The translations under genes were made by a program, and so were the position numbers. The notes under the pieces are model-generated. The model ran no database searches. It was not told the origin of the DNA and saw nothing but the letters and a program-made list of their open reading frames with translations. Shown in pieces: positions 8,781 through 16,503 of a DNA stretch of 35,498 nucleotides; the first letter of the stretch is position 1; every line of letters starts with the position of its first letter. The stretch spans positions 1 to 35,498 of the forward strand of contig PLOC01000123.1 of NCBI GenBank assembly GCA_003141955.1. The letters run 5' to 3'. Source of the stretch: Chloroflexota bacterium. Its GTDB lineage: Bacteria > Chloroflexota > Limnocylindria > Limnocylindrales > CSP1-4.

Positions 8781-10351
8781 CCGCGACGTCTGAGCCCCGG
8801 CTCAAGATCACCTACGCCACGATGCGAAACGACAACGAGCAGCTGCACGCTTCCTACGACGCCGGTCTCCTGACCGCTCGCAAGGAGCTCGGCGGCACCC
8901 ACGGCATCTACATCAACGGGGAGTGGCGCCCGGCCAAAGAGACCTTCGAGAAGCGGTCTCCGATCGACGGCGCGCTCGTCGGCCACTTCGCGAAGGGCAC
9001 GCGCGCGGACGTCCGGGAGGCCATCGCGGCCGCCCGTGCCGCCGCACCGGGCTGGGCCCATACGCCGTGGCTCGAGCGCATCGCGGTCATGCGCCGCATG
9101 GCGGATCTGATCAGCGAGCGCCAGATGGAGTTCGCGGCCCTGATGGCGATCGAGGTCGGCAAGAACCGCCTGGAGGCACTCGGCGACGTCGAGGAGACGG
9201 CCGATCTGATCCGCTACTACTGCGACCAGTTCGAGGCCAACGACGGCTTCGACCACCCCATGGGCAACCTCGGCGATCCGACCGTTCACACCCGCTCGGT
9301 CCTCAAGCCACACGGCGTCTGGGCCGTGATCAGCCCGTTCAACTTCCCCATGGCACTCTCCGGCGGGCCCGCAGGTGGCGCGCTCGTGGCCGGCAACGCG
9401 GTCGTCTACAAGCCCTCGAGCGATGCTCCGTTGTGCGGCGTCAAGCTGGCCGAGGTCGCGGACCTGGCCGGTCTCCCGCGCGGCGTCTTCAACATGGTCA
9501 CCGGCCCGGGCGGCACGGTCGGCGCGGAGCTGCAGGAGAACGAGGGAATCGACGGGCTGCTCTTCACCGGCTCGTTCGATATCGGCTTCAACTCGATCTT
9601 CAAGACGTTCAGCAAGCGCTGGCCCAAGCCGGTCGTGGTCGAGATGGGCGGCAAGAACCCGGCCATCGTCAGCGCCCGGGCGGATCTGGAAGAGGCGGCC
9701 GAAGGGATCGTCCGGTCTGCCTTCGGTTTCGCCGGCCAGAAATGCTCGGCCTGCAGCCGCGTCTACGTCGAGGCGCCCGTCTACGCCGCCCTGCTGGAGC
9801 AGCTGGCGGCAAAGACAAAGGCACTCGCCATCGGCGACCCCACGGACCGCAAGATCTGGCTCGGCCCGCTGGTCAATTCCACCGCCGTGGCCACGTACGT
9901 GGCTGCGGTTGCCGAGGCAAAGCGCGACGGCCGGGTCGTCTTTGGTGGTGAGCGGCTCGCCGGGATGCCGAGCGATCTCTTCGTCGCCCCCACGATCGTC
10001 GCCGACCTGCCGTTCGAGCACCGAATCTGGCGCGACGAGCTGTTCGTGCCGCTGGTCCCGGTCGGCCAGGTCAAGTCGCTGGACGAGGCCTTCGATCGCG
10101 CCAACGACACGATTTACGGCCTGACGGCCGGCTTCTTCAGTGAGGATCGCGAAGAGGTCGAGCGCTTCAAGGAGGCGGTCGAGGCCGGCGTCATCTACAT
10201 CAATCGACGAGCCGGCGCGACCACCGGCGCCTGGCCGGGCATCCAGCCCTTCGGCGGCTGGAAGGGCTCCGGCACCACCGGCAAGGCCTCCGGCGGCCTG
10301 TACTACGTCCAGCAGTTCATGCGCGAGCAATCGCAGACGCTGGTCGACTGA
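8777..10351 (+). CDS. NAD(P)-dependent aldehyde dehydrogenase
   Basis: Oxidises an aldehyde to the carboxylate with NAD(P). In the 524-residue protein C323 (in GQKCSACSRVY) is the catalytic thiol and E289 (in VVVEMGGKNPA) the general base. WAVISPFNFPMAL and GNAVVYKPSSDAP form the cofactor-binding part, and DELFVPLVPV and PFGGWKGSGTTGKASGG mark the C-terminal half. The N-terminal 40 residues and the C-terminal motif remind me of 1-pyrroline-5-carboxylate/glutamate-semialdehyde dehydrogenases, but I cannot fix the substrate. The start at 8777 has AGGAGG 8 bases upstream. It is followed by a class III aminotransferase, the usual pairing for removal of the amino group from omega-amino acids (GABA, ornithine, lysine products) and oxidation of the resulting semialdehyde. 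Confidence 0.93.
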   Translation: MTATSEPRLKITYATMRNDNEQLHASYDAGLLTARKELGGTHGIYINGEWRPAKETFEKRSPIDGALVGHFAKGTRADVREAIAAARAAAPGWAHTPWLERIAVMRRMADLISERQMEFAALMAIEVGKNRLEALGDVEETADLIRYYCDQFEANDGFDHPMGNLGDPTVHTRSVLKPHGVWAVISPFNFPMALSGGPAGGALVAGNAVVYKPSSDAPLCGVKLAEVADLAGLPRGVFNMVTGPGGTVGAELQENEGIDGLLFTGSFDIGFNSIFKTFSKRWPKPVVVEMGGKNPAIVSARADLEEAAEGIVRSAFGFAGQKCSACSRVYVEAPVYAALLEQLAAKTKALAIGDPTDRKIWLGPLVNSTAVATYVAAVAEAKRDGRVVFGGERLAGMPSDLFVAPTIVADLPFEHRIWRDELFVPLVPVGQVKSLDEAFDRANDTIYGLTAGFFSEDREEVERFKEAVEAGVIYINRRAGATTGAWPGIQPFGGWKGSGTTGKASGGLYYVQQFMREQSQTLVD

Positions 10352-10422
10352 GGCGGGTTCCGACCGCGTGCTCAGCTGCCGTTCTTCGGCGCCGCGGGTT
10401 CGGCCTCCATCGGCCGCTCGGC

Positions 10423-10439
10423 TATACTGAAGCCAGTAT
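10423..10439 (+). promoter_or_regulatory. -10-like TATACT with overlapping perfect inverted repeat
   Basis: TATACT (10423-10428) is a near-consensus -10 about 90 bases before the aminotransferase start. It overlaps a perfect inverted repeat, ATACTG (10424-10429) and CAGTAT (10434-10439), around AAGC. A regulator bound there would block the promoter. As RNA it would be a short, weak hairpin. Confidence 0.4.
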
Positions 10440-10518
10440 CCAGCCTGCATAAAGGCTATCCGTTCCTGAGGCCGCTGTGCCCTTCGGGCGGCGGCGACAA
10501 ACTCTGTCGAGGTGCACC

Positions 10519-11820
10519 GTGACCCAGGCTCCCGGCAAGCTCGCCCAGGCTCCCGCCGTTCCCCACATCGTCACCGAGCTGCCCGGTCCGAAGGCACGCG
10601 CCCACCTCGAGTTCGACCGCCAGTGGACCTCGCCGAGCGTGCCGCGGGCCTACCCGGTCGTGCCCGTGCGCGGCCAGGGCTGCGTCATCGAGGACATCGA
10701 CGGCAACCTCTTGCTCGACTTCAACGCCGGCATTGCCGTGACCTCGACGGGCCACTGCCATCCCGACGTGGTCCGCGCCATCCAGGACCAGGCGGGCAAG
10801 CTGCTCCACTACAGCGCCGACTTCTACCTGCCGATCTACGCCGAGATGTGCGCCGAGCTGGCCCGCATCGCGCCGATGAAGGAGAAGTGCCGGGTCTTCC
10901 TCGGCAACTCCGGGACCGAGGCGGTCGAGGGCTCGATCAAGCTCGCCCGCTTCGCCACCCGGCGCCAGTACATCGTCGCGTTCCTCGGCGCATTCCACGG
11001 CCGGTCATACGGCTCCGTGTCGCTGACCGCCTCGAAGGCGAAGTACCACACCGGCTTCGGGCCGATGCTCCCGGGCGTCTTCCACGCCCCGTTCGGGCAC
11101 GTCGCGGACCTGCGGTGGTTCGACGACGTGCTCTTCGACAAACTGGTCTCGCCCGAAGAGGTTGCGGCGATCATCCTCGAGCCGATCCAGGGCGAGGGCG
11201 GCTACGTCGTCCCCGAAGACGGCTTCATCCAGGGTCTGCGCAAGATCTGCTACAAGCACGGCATCCTGCTGATCGCCGACGAGGTTCAGTCGGGCGCCGG
11301 GCGGACCGGCAAGATGTGGGCCATCCAGAACTGGGACGTCGAGCCGGACATCGTCGCCACGGCCAAGGGGATCGCCAGCGGGATGCCCCTCGGCGCGTTC
11401 ATCGCCCGCGACTCCCTCATGACGAAGTGGGGACCCGGCGCCCATGGCACCACGTACGGCGGCAACCCGGTCGCCTGCGCCGCCTCGCTCGCGACGATCA
11501 AGCTGCTCGAAGGTGGCCTGATGGCCAACGCGAAGGCGCGCGGCGATGAGCTGCTGCCCGGGCTTCGCGCCCTCCAGGCTCGGTTCCCGTCCGTGATCCG
11601 CGACGTGCGCGGCATCGGCCTCATGATCGGGGTGGAGTTCGACAGCCACGAGCGTGCGGCGGCCGTCGAGTGGGGCTCGTTCCAGCGCGGGTTGCTCGTG
11701 CTGGAAGCCGGCCACACGGTGGTCCGCATCTCGCCGCCGCTCGTCATCACGGCCGAAGAGGCGGCCGTCGGGTTGAATCTCTTCGGCGAGGCCGTAGCCG
11801 AGGCCGCGGGTCGGGCGTAG
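10519..11820 (+). CDS. class III PLP aminotransferase (4-aminobutyrate type)
   Basis: Pyridoxal-phosphate transaminase of fold type I, class III (GABA/ornithine/acetylornithine group). The 433 residues include LGNSGTEAVEGSIKLAR and AFHGRSYGSVSLTASK (PLP phosphate pocket), LEPIQGEGGY, IADEVQSGAGRTGKMW (Asp to the pyridine nitrogen) and K283 in ATAKGIASGMPLGA as the Schiff-base lysine. AHGTTYGGNPVACAAS is also characteristic. The likely start is GTG at 10519, with a GAGGTG-like ribosome site 5 bases upstream. The frame is open to 10477 without support. It lies between an aldehyde dehydrogenase and a CoA-transferase, so amino acid catabolism is likely. GABA is the simplest guess for the substrate and is unproven. 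Confidence 0.92.
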   Translation: MTQAPGKLAQAPAVPHIVTELPGPKARAHLEFDRQWTSPSVPRAYPVVPVRGQGCVIEDIDGNLLLDFNAGIAVTSTGHCHPDVVRAIQDQAGKLLHYSADFYLPIYAEMCAELARIAPMKEKCRVFLGNSGTEAVEGSIKLARFATRRQYIVAFLGAFHGRSYGSVSLTASKAKYHTGFGPMLPGVFHAPFGHVADLRWFDDVLFDKLVSPEEVAAIILEPIQGEGGYVVPEDGFIQGLRKICYKHGILLIADEVQSGAGRTGKMWAIQNWDVEPDIVATAKGIASGMPLGAFIARDSLMTKWGPGAHGTTYGGNPVACAASLATIKLLEGGLMANAKARGDELLPGLRALQARFPSVIRDVRGIGLMIGVEFDSHERAAAVEWGSFQRGLLVLEAGHTVVRISPPLVITAEEAAVGLNLFGEAVAEAAGRA

Positions 11821-11866
11821 CCTGGCCATGGCGTCCAGTGGGCCGGCGAATGACGAAGGCCGGCGC

Positions 11867-11926
11867 CAGGTGAGCGCCGATGAATCCCACATAAGCCGCA
11901 AGTAAGCCGCAGGTGAGCGCCGATGA
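11867..11926 (+). repeat. duplicated ribosome-binding-site and start-codon segment
   Basis: The 17-base sequence CAGGTGAGCGCCGATGA is present at 11867-11883 and again at 11910-11926. The second copy supplies the Shine-Dalgarno and ATG of the CoA-transferase A gene. The first copy would start a four-codon frame (ATG AAT CCC ACA TAA, 11880-11894). A second short duplication, TAAGCCGCA, occurs between them (11892 and 11903). This is a local duplication at a translation start. Confidence 0.7.
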
Positions 11927-12840
11927 GTAAGGTCATGTCGATGCGCGACGCCGTCGCCGCGAACGTCCATGACGGCGACGTCGTCGCCATCGAAGGCTTC
12001 ACGCACCTGATCTGCTTCGCGGCGGGTCACGAGATCATTCGCCAGCGCAAGCGGGACCTTACGCTGGCGCGCCTCACGCCGGACCTGATCTACGACCAGA
12101 TGGTGGCGGCCGGGACGGCGCGCAAGCTCGTGTTCAGCTGGCTCGGAAACCCCGGCGTCGGCGGGCTGCACGCGATCCGCCGCCGGGTCGAGGACGCCGA
12201 TCCGTCGCCGCTCGAGCTGGAGGAGTACAGCCACTTCGGCATGGTCGGTCGGTACACGGCCGGCGCCTCGAACCTGCCGTTCTTCCCGCTGCGCTCGTAC
12301 TTCGAGACGGACCTGCCGAAGGCGAACCCGCTGATCCGGCCGATCCGCTCGCCCTACGGCGAGGAGACGGTCTACGCCGTCCCTCCGCTCAAGCCGGACG
12401 TCACAGTCGTCCACGCCCAGCGGGCCGACGCCGAGGGCAACACTCAGATGTGGGGCCTGCTCGGCTGCCAGAAGGAGGCCGCCTTCGCCGCGGAGCGGGT
12501 CATCGTCGTGGTCGAGGAGCTGGTCGAAGAGGCGGTGATCCGCGCCGACCCGAACCGTACCGTCATACCCGGCCTGATCGTGGACGCGGTCGTGGTGGAA
12601 CCGTTCGGCGCCCACCCCTCGTATGTCCAGGGTTCGTACGACCGCGACAACCGCTTCTATCGCGACTGGGACGCGATCGCCCGCGAGGCCGCCACGACCC
12701 AGGCCTGGCTCGACGAGTGGGTCTACGGCGTCAGCGGTCGGGCGGAGTACGTCGAGAAGCTCGGCACCGAAAGGGTGGCAAGCCTGAGGCCATCGGGCGC
12801 TGCGCCATCCGGCTCGGTTGACTACGGGGTATACCGATGA
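11923..12840 (+). CDS. CoA-transferase family I, subunit A (glutaconate CoA-transferase/IpdA-like)
   Basis: Alpha subunit of a heteromeric family I CoA-transferase or related ring-cleaving hydrolase. The 305 residues contain the N-terminal MSMRDAVAANVHDGDVVAIEGF segment, RLTPDLIYDQMVAAG, FSWLGNPGVGGLHAIRRRVE and VVHAQRADAEGNTQMWGLLG. These resemble GctA and mycobacterial IpdA more than 3-oxoacid CoA-transferase. The start codon lies in the second copy of a 17-base repeat that includes its ribosome site. Its stop overlaps the subunit B start by ATGA. The partner lacks nothing obvious, so a working A2B2-type enzyme is expected. Glutaconyl/dicarboxylic acid activation or steroid-type CoA-ring hydrolysis are both compatible. 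The neighbouring aminotransferase favours a short amino-acid-derived acid. Confidence 0.88.
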   Translation: MSKVMSMRDAVAANVHDGDVVAIEGFTHLICFAAGHEIIRQRKRDLTLARLTPDLIYDQMVAAGTARKLVFSWLGNPGVGGLHAIRRRVEDADPSPLELEEYSHFGMVGRYTAGASNLPFFPLRSYFETDLPKANPLIRPIRSPYGEETVYAVPPLKPDVTVVHAQRADAEGNTQMWGLLGCQKEAAFAAERVIVVVEELVEEAVIRADPNRTVIPGLIVDAVVVEPFGAHPSYVQGSYDRDNRFYRDWDAIAREAATTQAWLDEWVYGVSGRAEYVEKLGTERVASLRPSGAAPSGSVDYGVYR

Positions 12841-13673
12841 GCGAGCCGCGCGCCGCCGGTCCAGGCGGGGGCTCGGCCGCCGGCGTCCCCGGTGCCCCTG
12901 CCTCCGCCTTCTCCAAGTCCGAGATGATGATCGTGGCCGCCGCGCGCGAGCTGGCCGGCCAGCGCGTCTGCTTCGTCGGCGTCGGGCTGCCGAACATCGC
13001 CGTCAACCTGGCCCGCCTCACGGTCGCCCCCACGCTCGAGCTCGTCTACGAGTCGGGCGCGTTCGGCGCAGTGCCGGCACGTCTGCCCCTCTCGATCGGC
13101 GACCCGACCATCGTCACCGGCGCAACGGCCGTCGTCTCGATGTTCGAGCTGTTCAGCTTCTACCTGCAGGGCGGGCTGGTCGACGTCGGCTTTCTCGGCG
13201 CCGCCCAGATCGACCGCTTCGGCAACATCAACAGCACGGTGATCGGCGACTACGATCACCCTAAGACCAGATTGCCCGGCTCGGGCGGGGCGTGCGAGAT
13301 CGCCATCAACGCCCGCCAGGTGTTCGTGATCATGCGCCAGTCGAAGCGCTCGTTCGTCGACCGGATCGACTTCCGAACGTCGCCCGGCAACCTCGGCGGG
13401 GCGGAGGCGGCGGCCCGAATCCGGCGCGAGGAGGGCTGGCTCGGGCGCGGGCCGTCGGTCGTCGTGACGGACCTGGGCATCTACCACTTCGATGACTCGG
13501 GCGAGATGCGCCTGGACTCGATCCACCCCGGTGCCACGCTGGACCAGATCCGCGACACGATCGGCTGGGACCCCAAGGTGGCCGAGCCGCTGGCGACGAC
13601 CCACGCTCCCACCCCCGAGGAGCTGCGCCTCATCCGCGAGGAGCTGGACCCAGAAGGTGCCTACACGAAGTAG
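12837..13673 (+). CDS. CoA-transferase family I, subunit B (glutaconate CoA-transferase/IpdB-like)
   Basis: Beta subunit paired with the preceding gene (4-base ATGA overlap). In the 278 residues I see FVGVGLPNIAVNLARL, then LVYESGAFG, whose E72 is in the position of the family I catalytic glutamate. DVGFLGAAQIDRFGNINSTV, LPGSGGACEIA and VVVTDLGIYHFD, all typical of the beta subunit, follow. The first 25 residues are Gly/Ala/Pro-rich and probably flexible. E72 being in place argues for CoA-transfer chemistry, but IpdB-like ring hydrolases belong to the same family. The gene converges on the universal stress protein with 49 bases between stops. Confidence 0.88.
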   Translation: MSEPRAAGPGGGSAAGVPGAPASAFSKSEMMIVAAARELAGQRVCFVGVGLPNIAVNLARLTVAPTLELVYESGAFGAVPARLPLSIGDPTIVTGATAVVSMFELFSFYLQGGLVDVGFLGAAQIDRFGNINSTVIGDYDHPKTRLPGSGGACEIAINARQVFVIMRQSKRSFVDRIDFRTSPGNLGGAEAAARIRREEGWLGRGPSVVVTDLGIYHFDDSGEMRLDSIHPGATLDQIRDTIGWDPKVAEPLATTHAPTPEELRLIREELDPEGAYTK

Positions 13674-13676
13674 GGC

Positions 13677-13708
13677 AGCGGGCGGGCAACGCGGGGTGCG
13701 AGCCCGCT
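13677..13708. terminator. weak hairpin between convergent genes
   Basis: AGCGGGC (13677-13683) and GCCCGCT (13702-13708) form a 7-bp stem with an 18-base loop in the 49-base gap between the CoA-transferase B and universal stress protein stops. No U tract. Confidence 0.3.
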
Positions 13709-13722
13709 GAGCGGCTGCGCGC

Positions 13723-14205
13723 CTACCGCCGGACGGCTTCGGGCCTGCCCCGAACGACCATCACCGGGCAGTGCGCATGCCGCACCACGAAGTCGGAGAC
13801 GCTGCCGATGAAGAAGCGGCTGACGCCGCTGCGGCCGTGTGAGCCCACGACGATCAGATCGGCGCACTCTGAGTCCGCCGCCGCCACGATCGCATCGCCG
13901 GCGTCGCCTTCCCAGACCAGGTACGTAGCGTTGGCTCCGGCGGCTCGGGCCCGCTGCACGATGCCCTGGGCTCGGGCCGCCATCGAATCGCGCGAGTCGG
14001 CGTCGTGCGGCTCGGCGCTGGGGGCTCCGTCGGCGGAGGCTCCGTGGGCGGCCGCGGCCTCGGACGGCTGGCGCGCAGAAGCCAGGACGCTTACGACCAG
14101 CAGTCGCGCCTGCATCTGAACGGCGAGGTCGATGGCCTGTTCGCTGGCCGGCTCCGATGCGGCCGAGCCGTCGGTGGCGAGCAGAATCGTTTCGAGTCGG
14201 GGCAT
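13723..14205 (-). CDS. universal stress protein (UspA family)
   Basis: Single-domain Usp of 160 residues from the ATG at 14205 (MPRLETILLATDGS). ILLATDGSAAS at the N-terminus and VVGSHGRSGVSRFFIGSVSD near the C-terminus match the ATP-binding Usp type (G-x2-G-x9-G-S pattern), so nucleotide binding is likely. A variable Ala/Ser/Asp-rich stretch lies at about residues 55-85. The frame is open much farther upstream, but that extension has Arg/Pro-rich composition and crosses a tRNA-like sequence, so I reject it. The gene is divergent from the thioesterase. Usp proteins with this motif are often part of hypoxia regulons together with DosS/DosR-like pairs, and such a pair starts 0.7 kb away. Confidence 0.9.
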   Translation of the reverse strand: MPRLETILLATDGSAASEPASEQAIDLAVQMQARLLVVSVLASARQPSEAAAAHGASADGAPSAEPHDADSRDSMAARAQGIVQRARAAGANATYLVWEGDAGDAIVAAADSECADLIVVGSHGRSGVSRFFIGSVSDFVVRHAHCPVMVVRGRPEAVRR

Positions 14206-14315
14206 CACGCTCAATCCGGCGCCATGCGAGGCGCGCCGGTCCGTCTCGATGGTGGGCGCGTCCCGGTCGGAGGGCCAAGGTACATGCGGCCCGTTCCTGC
14301 TGGCGCTATGGCATC

Positions 14316-14370
14316 TGGTCGGGGCGAGAGCATTTGAACCCGCGACTCCCACCACTGGGATCGTGGTGCC
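14316..14370 (-). pseudogene. tRNA-like 3' half, probable remnant
   Basis: Read on the minus strand, this has a 5-bp anticodon-type stem (ACCAC/GTGGT) with a 7-base loop, a GGTTCAAAT T-loop-like element, GCCCCG as a 3' acceptor strand and ACCA at the end. The T-stem does not pair well, position 33 is not T, and I find no matching CGGGGC 5' half upstream. It therefore looks like a decayed or chance tRNA end rather than a working tRNA gene. Confidence 0.3.
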
Positions 14371-14447
14371 GGCGTGGATCGCGGATGCGCTCAGTCGAGT
14401 AGCGCCGGGGCTTGACGCCACCCGGGGAAATGGGTCAGGGTGGCGCC

Positions 14448-14834
14448 ATGCCGCCACAGCCCCTGCCCATCCCCGGACCGGAGTCTCGTCTCGGCCGCCT
14501 CGTCCAGCCAGCCGACGCCAACGAGCACGGCACTCTCTTCGGCGGAGAGGCAATGCGCTTCATGGATGAGGCCGCGGCCGTTGCCGCCATCCGCTACGCC
14601 CGCGGCTCGGTGCTCACCGCCCACGTCGACGCGATCGACTTCCGGGCCCCGGTCCCCATCGGCGCCTTCATCGAGGCGATCGCCCGGGTCGTGGCCGTCG
14701 GCCGCACATCGATGACCGTGGAGGTGGTCCTCGAGGCCGAGGACCGGCACACGGCGGCTCGAATGGTGACCACGACCGGGCGCTTCGTCCTGGTGGCAGT
14801 CGACGCGGAGGGACGCCCGCGCGAGGTTCGGTGA
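14448..14834 (+). CDS. hotdog-fold acyl-CoA thioesterase (YciA-like)
   Basis: Hydrolyses acyl-CoA to the free acid and CoA. The 128-residue protein has the hotdog pattern of the YciA/BACH acyl-CoA hydrolase group: DANEHGTLFGGEAMRFMDEA (with the Asn-x-x-Gly and active-site acidic region), then SVLTAHVDAIDFRAPVPIGAFIEAIARV. The ATG at 14448 is 7 bases after an AGGGTGG ribosome-site-like sequence. A TTG at 14412 would add 12 unlikely residues. It could release acids made by the neighbouring CoA-transferase and acyl-CoA dehydrogenase pathways or protect the CoA pool. Chain-length preference is not visible. Confidence 0.87.
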   Translation: MPPQPLPIPGPESRLGRLVQPADANEHGTLFGGEAMRFMDEAAAVAAIRYARGSVLTAHVDAIDFRAPVPIGAFIEAIARVVAVGRTSMTVEVVLEAEDRHTAARMVTTTGRFVLVAVDAEGRPREVR

Positions 14835-14921
14835 GGCAGGCGCCGCGGCGACCGACCCGCCGCGCGTTTCGTGCCGCAAGCAGGCATGGCCGGCCGACCC
14901 ACGTTCGAACCGACGGCCTGC

Positions 14922-14927
14922 TAGGCT
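14922..14927 (+). promoter_or_regulatory. -10-like hexamer for a leaderless start
   Basis: TAGGCT fits TANNNT and ends 7 bases before the ATG at 14935, with no Shine-Dalgarno between. This is the same layout as at 648 and 17292. Confidence 0.4.
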
Positions 14928-14934
14928 GCCGGTG

Positions 14935-16503
14935 ATGACCGCATCCGACTCGGCCTCGAAGGTTCGCCAGGATTCCACGGGCCTGCTCGGCCTGCGCGAC
15001 GTGGCCGCGGCCCTGGAGGTCTGGCGGCGCGACCCGAACGCCGCCACTCACGGTCGCCTGGCCGAGGCTTTCGGGCTGGTCGTGACCGGCTCGGGGCTCG
15101 GCGGCGCCCACCTCCACCTCCACGCGCCGCCTCTCGCCGAGGCCGAAATTCGCTCCGGGAGCCTGCTCGACGAGAGGGTCGAGACGGCCGGCCTGCGGAC
15201 CTACGAGCTCCGCTTCGGCGACCGGACCCTGGCGACGCTCCGGCTTGACGCCCCGCCGGCGGCGCTCTTCTCCGTGGACGAGTGCGCCCGTGGCCTGGAG
15301 ATCGTCATCGGAGCGGCGTGGTCGGAGGCGCGAGCCGGCCAGGCCACCGACGAGCTGGCCGCGCTCGACGCCGCCACTCGGGGCATCGCCGGCGTGCTGG
15401 ATCTGGATCGGGTCCTGCAGCTGATCACGGACCGCGTCCGCGAGCTGGCCCACGCCCAGTACGCCGCCCTCGGGATCGTCGACCAGGAAGGCGGCATCGA
15501 GCGCTTCATTACGAGCGGCATCGGTCGCACCGAGCGCGAGAGGATCGGCGCGCCGCCGCACGGCCACGGCCTGCTCGGCGTCATCGTCGCCGCCAATCAT
15601 CCGCTGCGCGTCCACGACATCGACACGGACCCGCGCCGCTACGGGTTCCCTGCTAATCACCCGCCGATGCATTCACTGCTGGGCATTCCCATCGGGGCGA
15701 AGGGCCGATCCATCGGGCGGCTGTACCTGACCAACAAGCTGCCTTCCGGCGACTTCACCGAGGACGACGAGCGGCTGGTCGAGATGTTCGCCCTGCATGC
15801 CGGCATCGCCATCGAGAACGCCCGCCTCCACGAGCAGGTCCAGCGCCTGGCGATCGTCGAAGAGCGAGAGCGGATCGGCCGCGATCTCCACGACGGCATC
15901 ATCCAGAGCATCTACGCCGTGGGTCTCTCGCTCGAGGATGTCCCGGATCTGATGGAGGACGAGCCTGAAGTCGCCCGCGCCAGAGTCGAGCGCGCCATCG
16001 ATTCGCTCGACCAGTCGATCCGCGACATCCGCAACTTCATCTTCGGTCTTCGCCCCGAACTGCTCGAGCAGGCCGGCCTGGTCGGCGGCCTGGCGGCCCT
16101 GGCAGATGAGTTCCGGGTCAACAGCATGGTGGACGTCGACGTCGAAACCTACGGCGTCGAGGACGTGGACCTCTCGCCCGATCAGACCGGTCAGCTGCTC
16201 TCGATCGCCCGAGAGGCCCTGAGCAACATCGCCCGTCACTCCAAGGCCACCCGAGGAACCGTCAGCGTGGAGGCCCACAATGGCAGGATCAGGCTGACGG
16301 TGAGCGATAACGGCGTCGGCTTCGACCCCGATCAGCAGCGTGGCCCGAGCCATCAGGGCCTGATCAACATGCGCGCCCGGGCCGTCGCGGTAGGTGGACA
16401 TCTGGTGCTCGAAAGCACGCCCGGTGGCGGCACGCGTATCATCGTGGAGGTGGCGCGGCGCGAGACGCTTGGCTCCGGCGCCAGCCAGCTAGGAGACGAA
16501 TGA
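14935..16503 (+). CDS. GAF sensor histidine kinase, DosS/DevS-like
   Basis: Cytoplasmic kinase of the HisKA_3 (NarL-partner) class, 522 residues. An N-terminal region of about 140 residues has weak GAF-like character. A clear GAF domain spans about 155-305, followed by the dimerisation/phosphoacceptor segment with H319 in RERIGRDLHDGIIQSIYAVG and a HATPase_c domain (about 410-510; REALSNIARHSKA as N-box, DNGVGFDPD, GLINMRARA). No TM helix is seen. In the GAF domain HPPM (H242) and LYLTNK (Y264) are 22 residues apart, exactly the spacing of the haem ligand His149 and distal Tyr171 in mycobacterial DosS, so haem-based gas or redox sensing is possible. Start: GTG at 14932 or ATG at 14935. A -10-like TAGGCT lies 7 bases before the ATG. 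Overlaps the regulator gene by ATGA. Confidence 0.92.
   Translation: MTASDSASKVRQDSTGLLGLRDVAAALEVWRRDPNAATHGRLAEAFGLVVTGSGLGGAHLHLHAPPLAEAEIRSGSLLDERVETAGLRTYELRFGDRTLATLRLDAPPAALFSVDECARGLEIVIGAAWSEARAGQATDELAALDAATRGIAGVLDLDRVLQLITDRVRELAHAQYAALGIVDQEGGIERFITSGIGRTERERIGAPPHGHGLLGVIVAANHPLRVHDIDTDPRRYGFPANHPPMHSLLGIPIGAKGRSIGRLYLTNKLPSGDFTEDDERLVEMFALHAGIAIENARLHEQVQRLAIVEERERIGRDLHDGIIQSIYAVGLSLEDVPDLMEDEPEVARARVERAIDSLDQSIRDIRNFIFGLRPELLEQAGLVGGLAALADEFRVNSMVDVDVETYGVEDVDLSPDQTGQLLSIAREALSNIARHSKATRGTVSVEAHNGRIRLTVSDNGVGFDPDQQRGPSHQGLINMRARAVAVGGHLVLESTPGGGTRIIVEVARRETLGSGASQLGDE

Noticed and set aside
12837-13673. Calling the two-subunit CoA-transferase 3-oxoacid (succinyl-CoA) CoA-transferase
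   Set aside because: The subunit wording and lengths (305 and 278 residues) fit the glutaconate/IpdAB group better than the shorter ScoA/ScoB pair.
14387-14405. Plus-strand GCGC-TCAGTCGAGTA-GCGC resembling a tRNA D-arm
   Set aside because: It is on the opposite strand to the tRNA-like 3' fragment and no acceptor, anticodon or T-arm follows in that orientation; probably coincidence.
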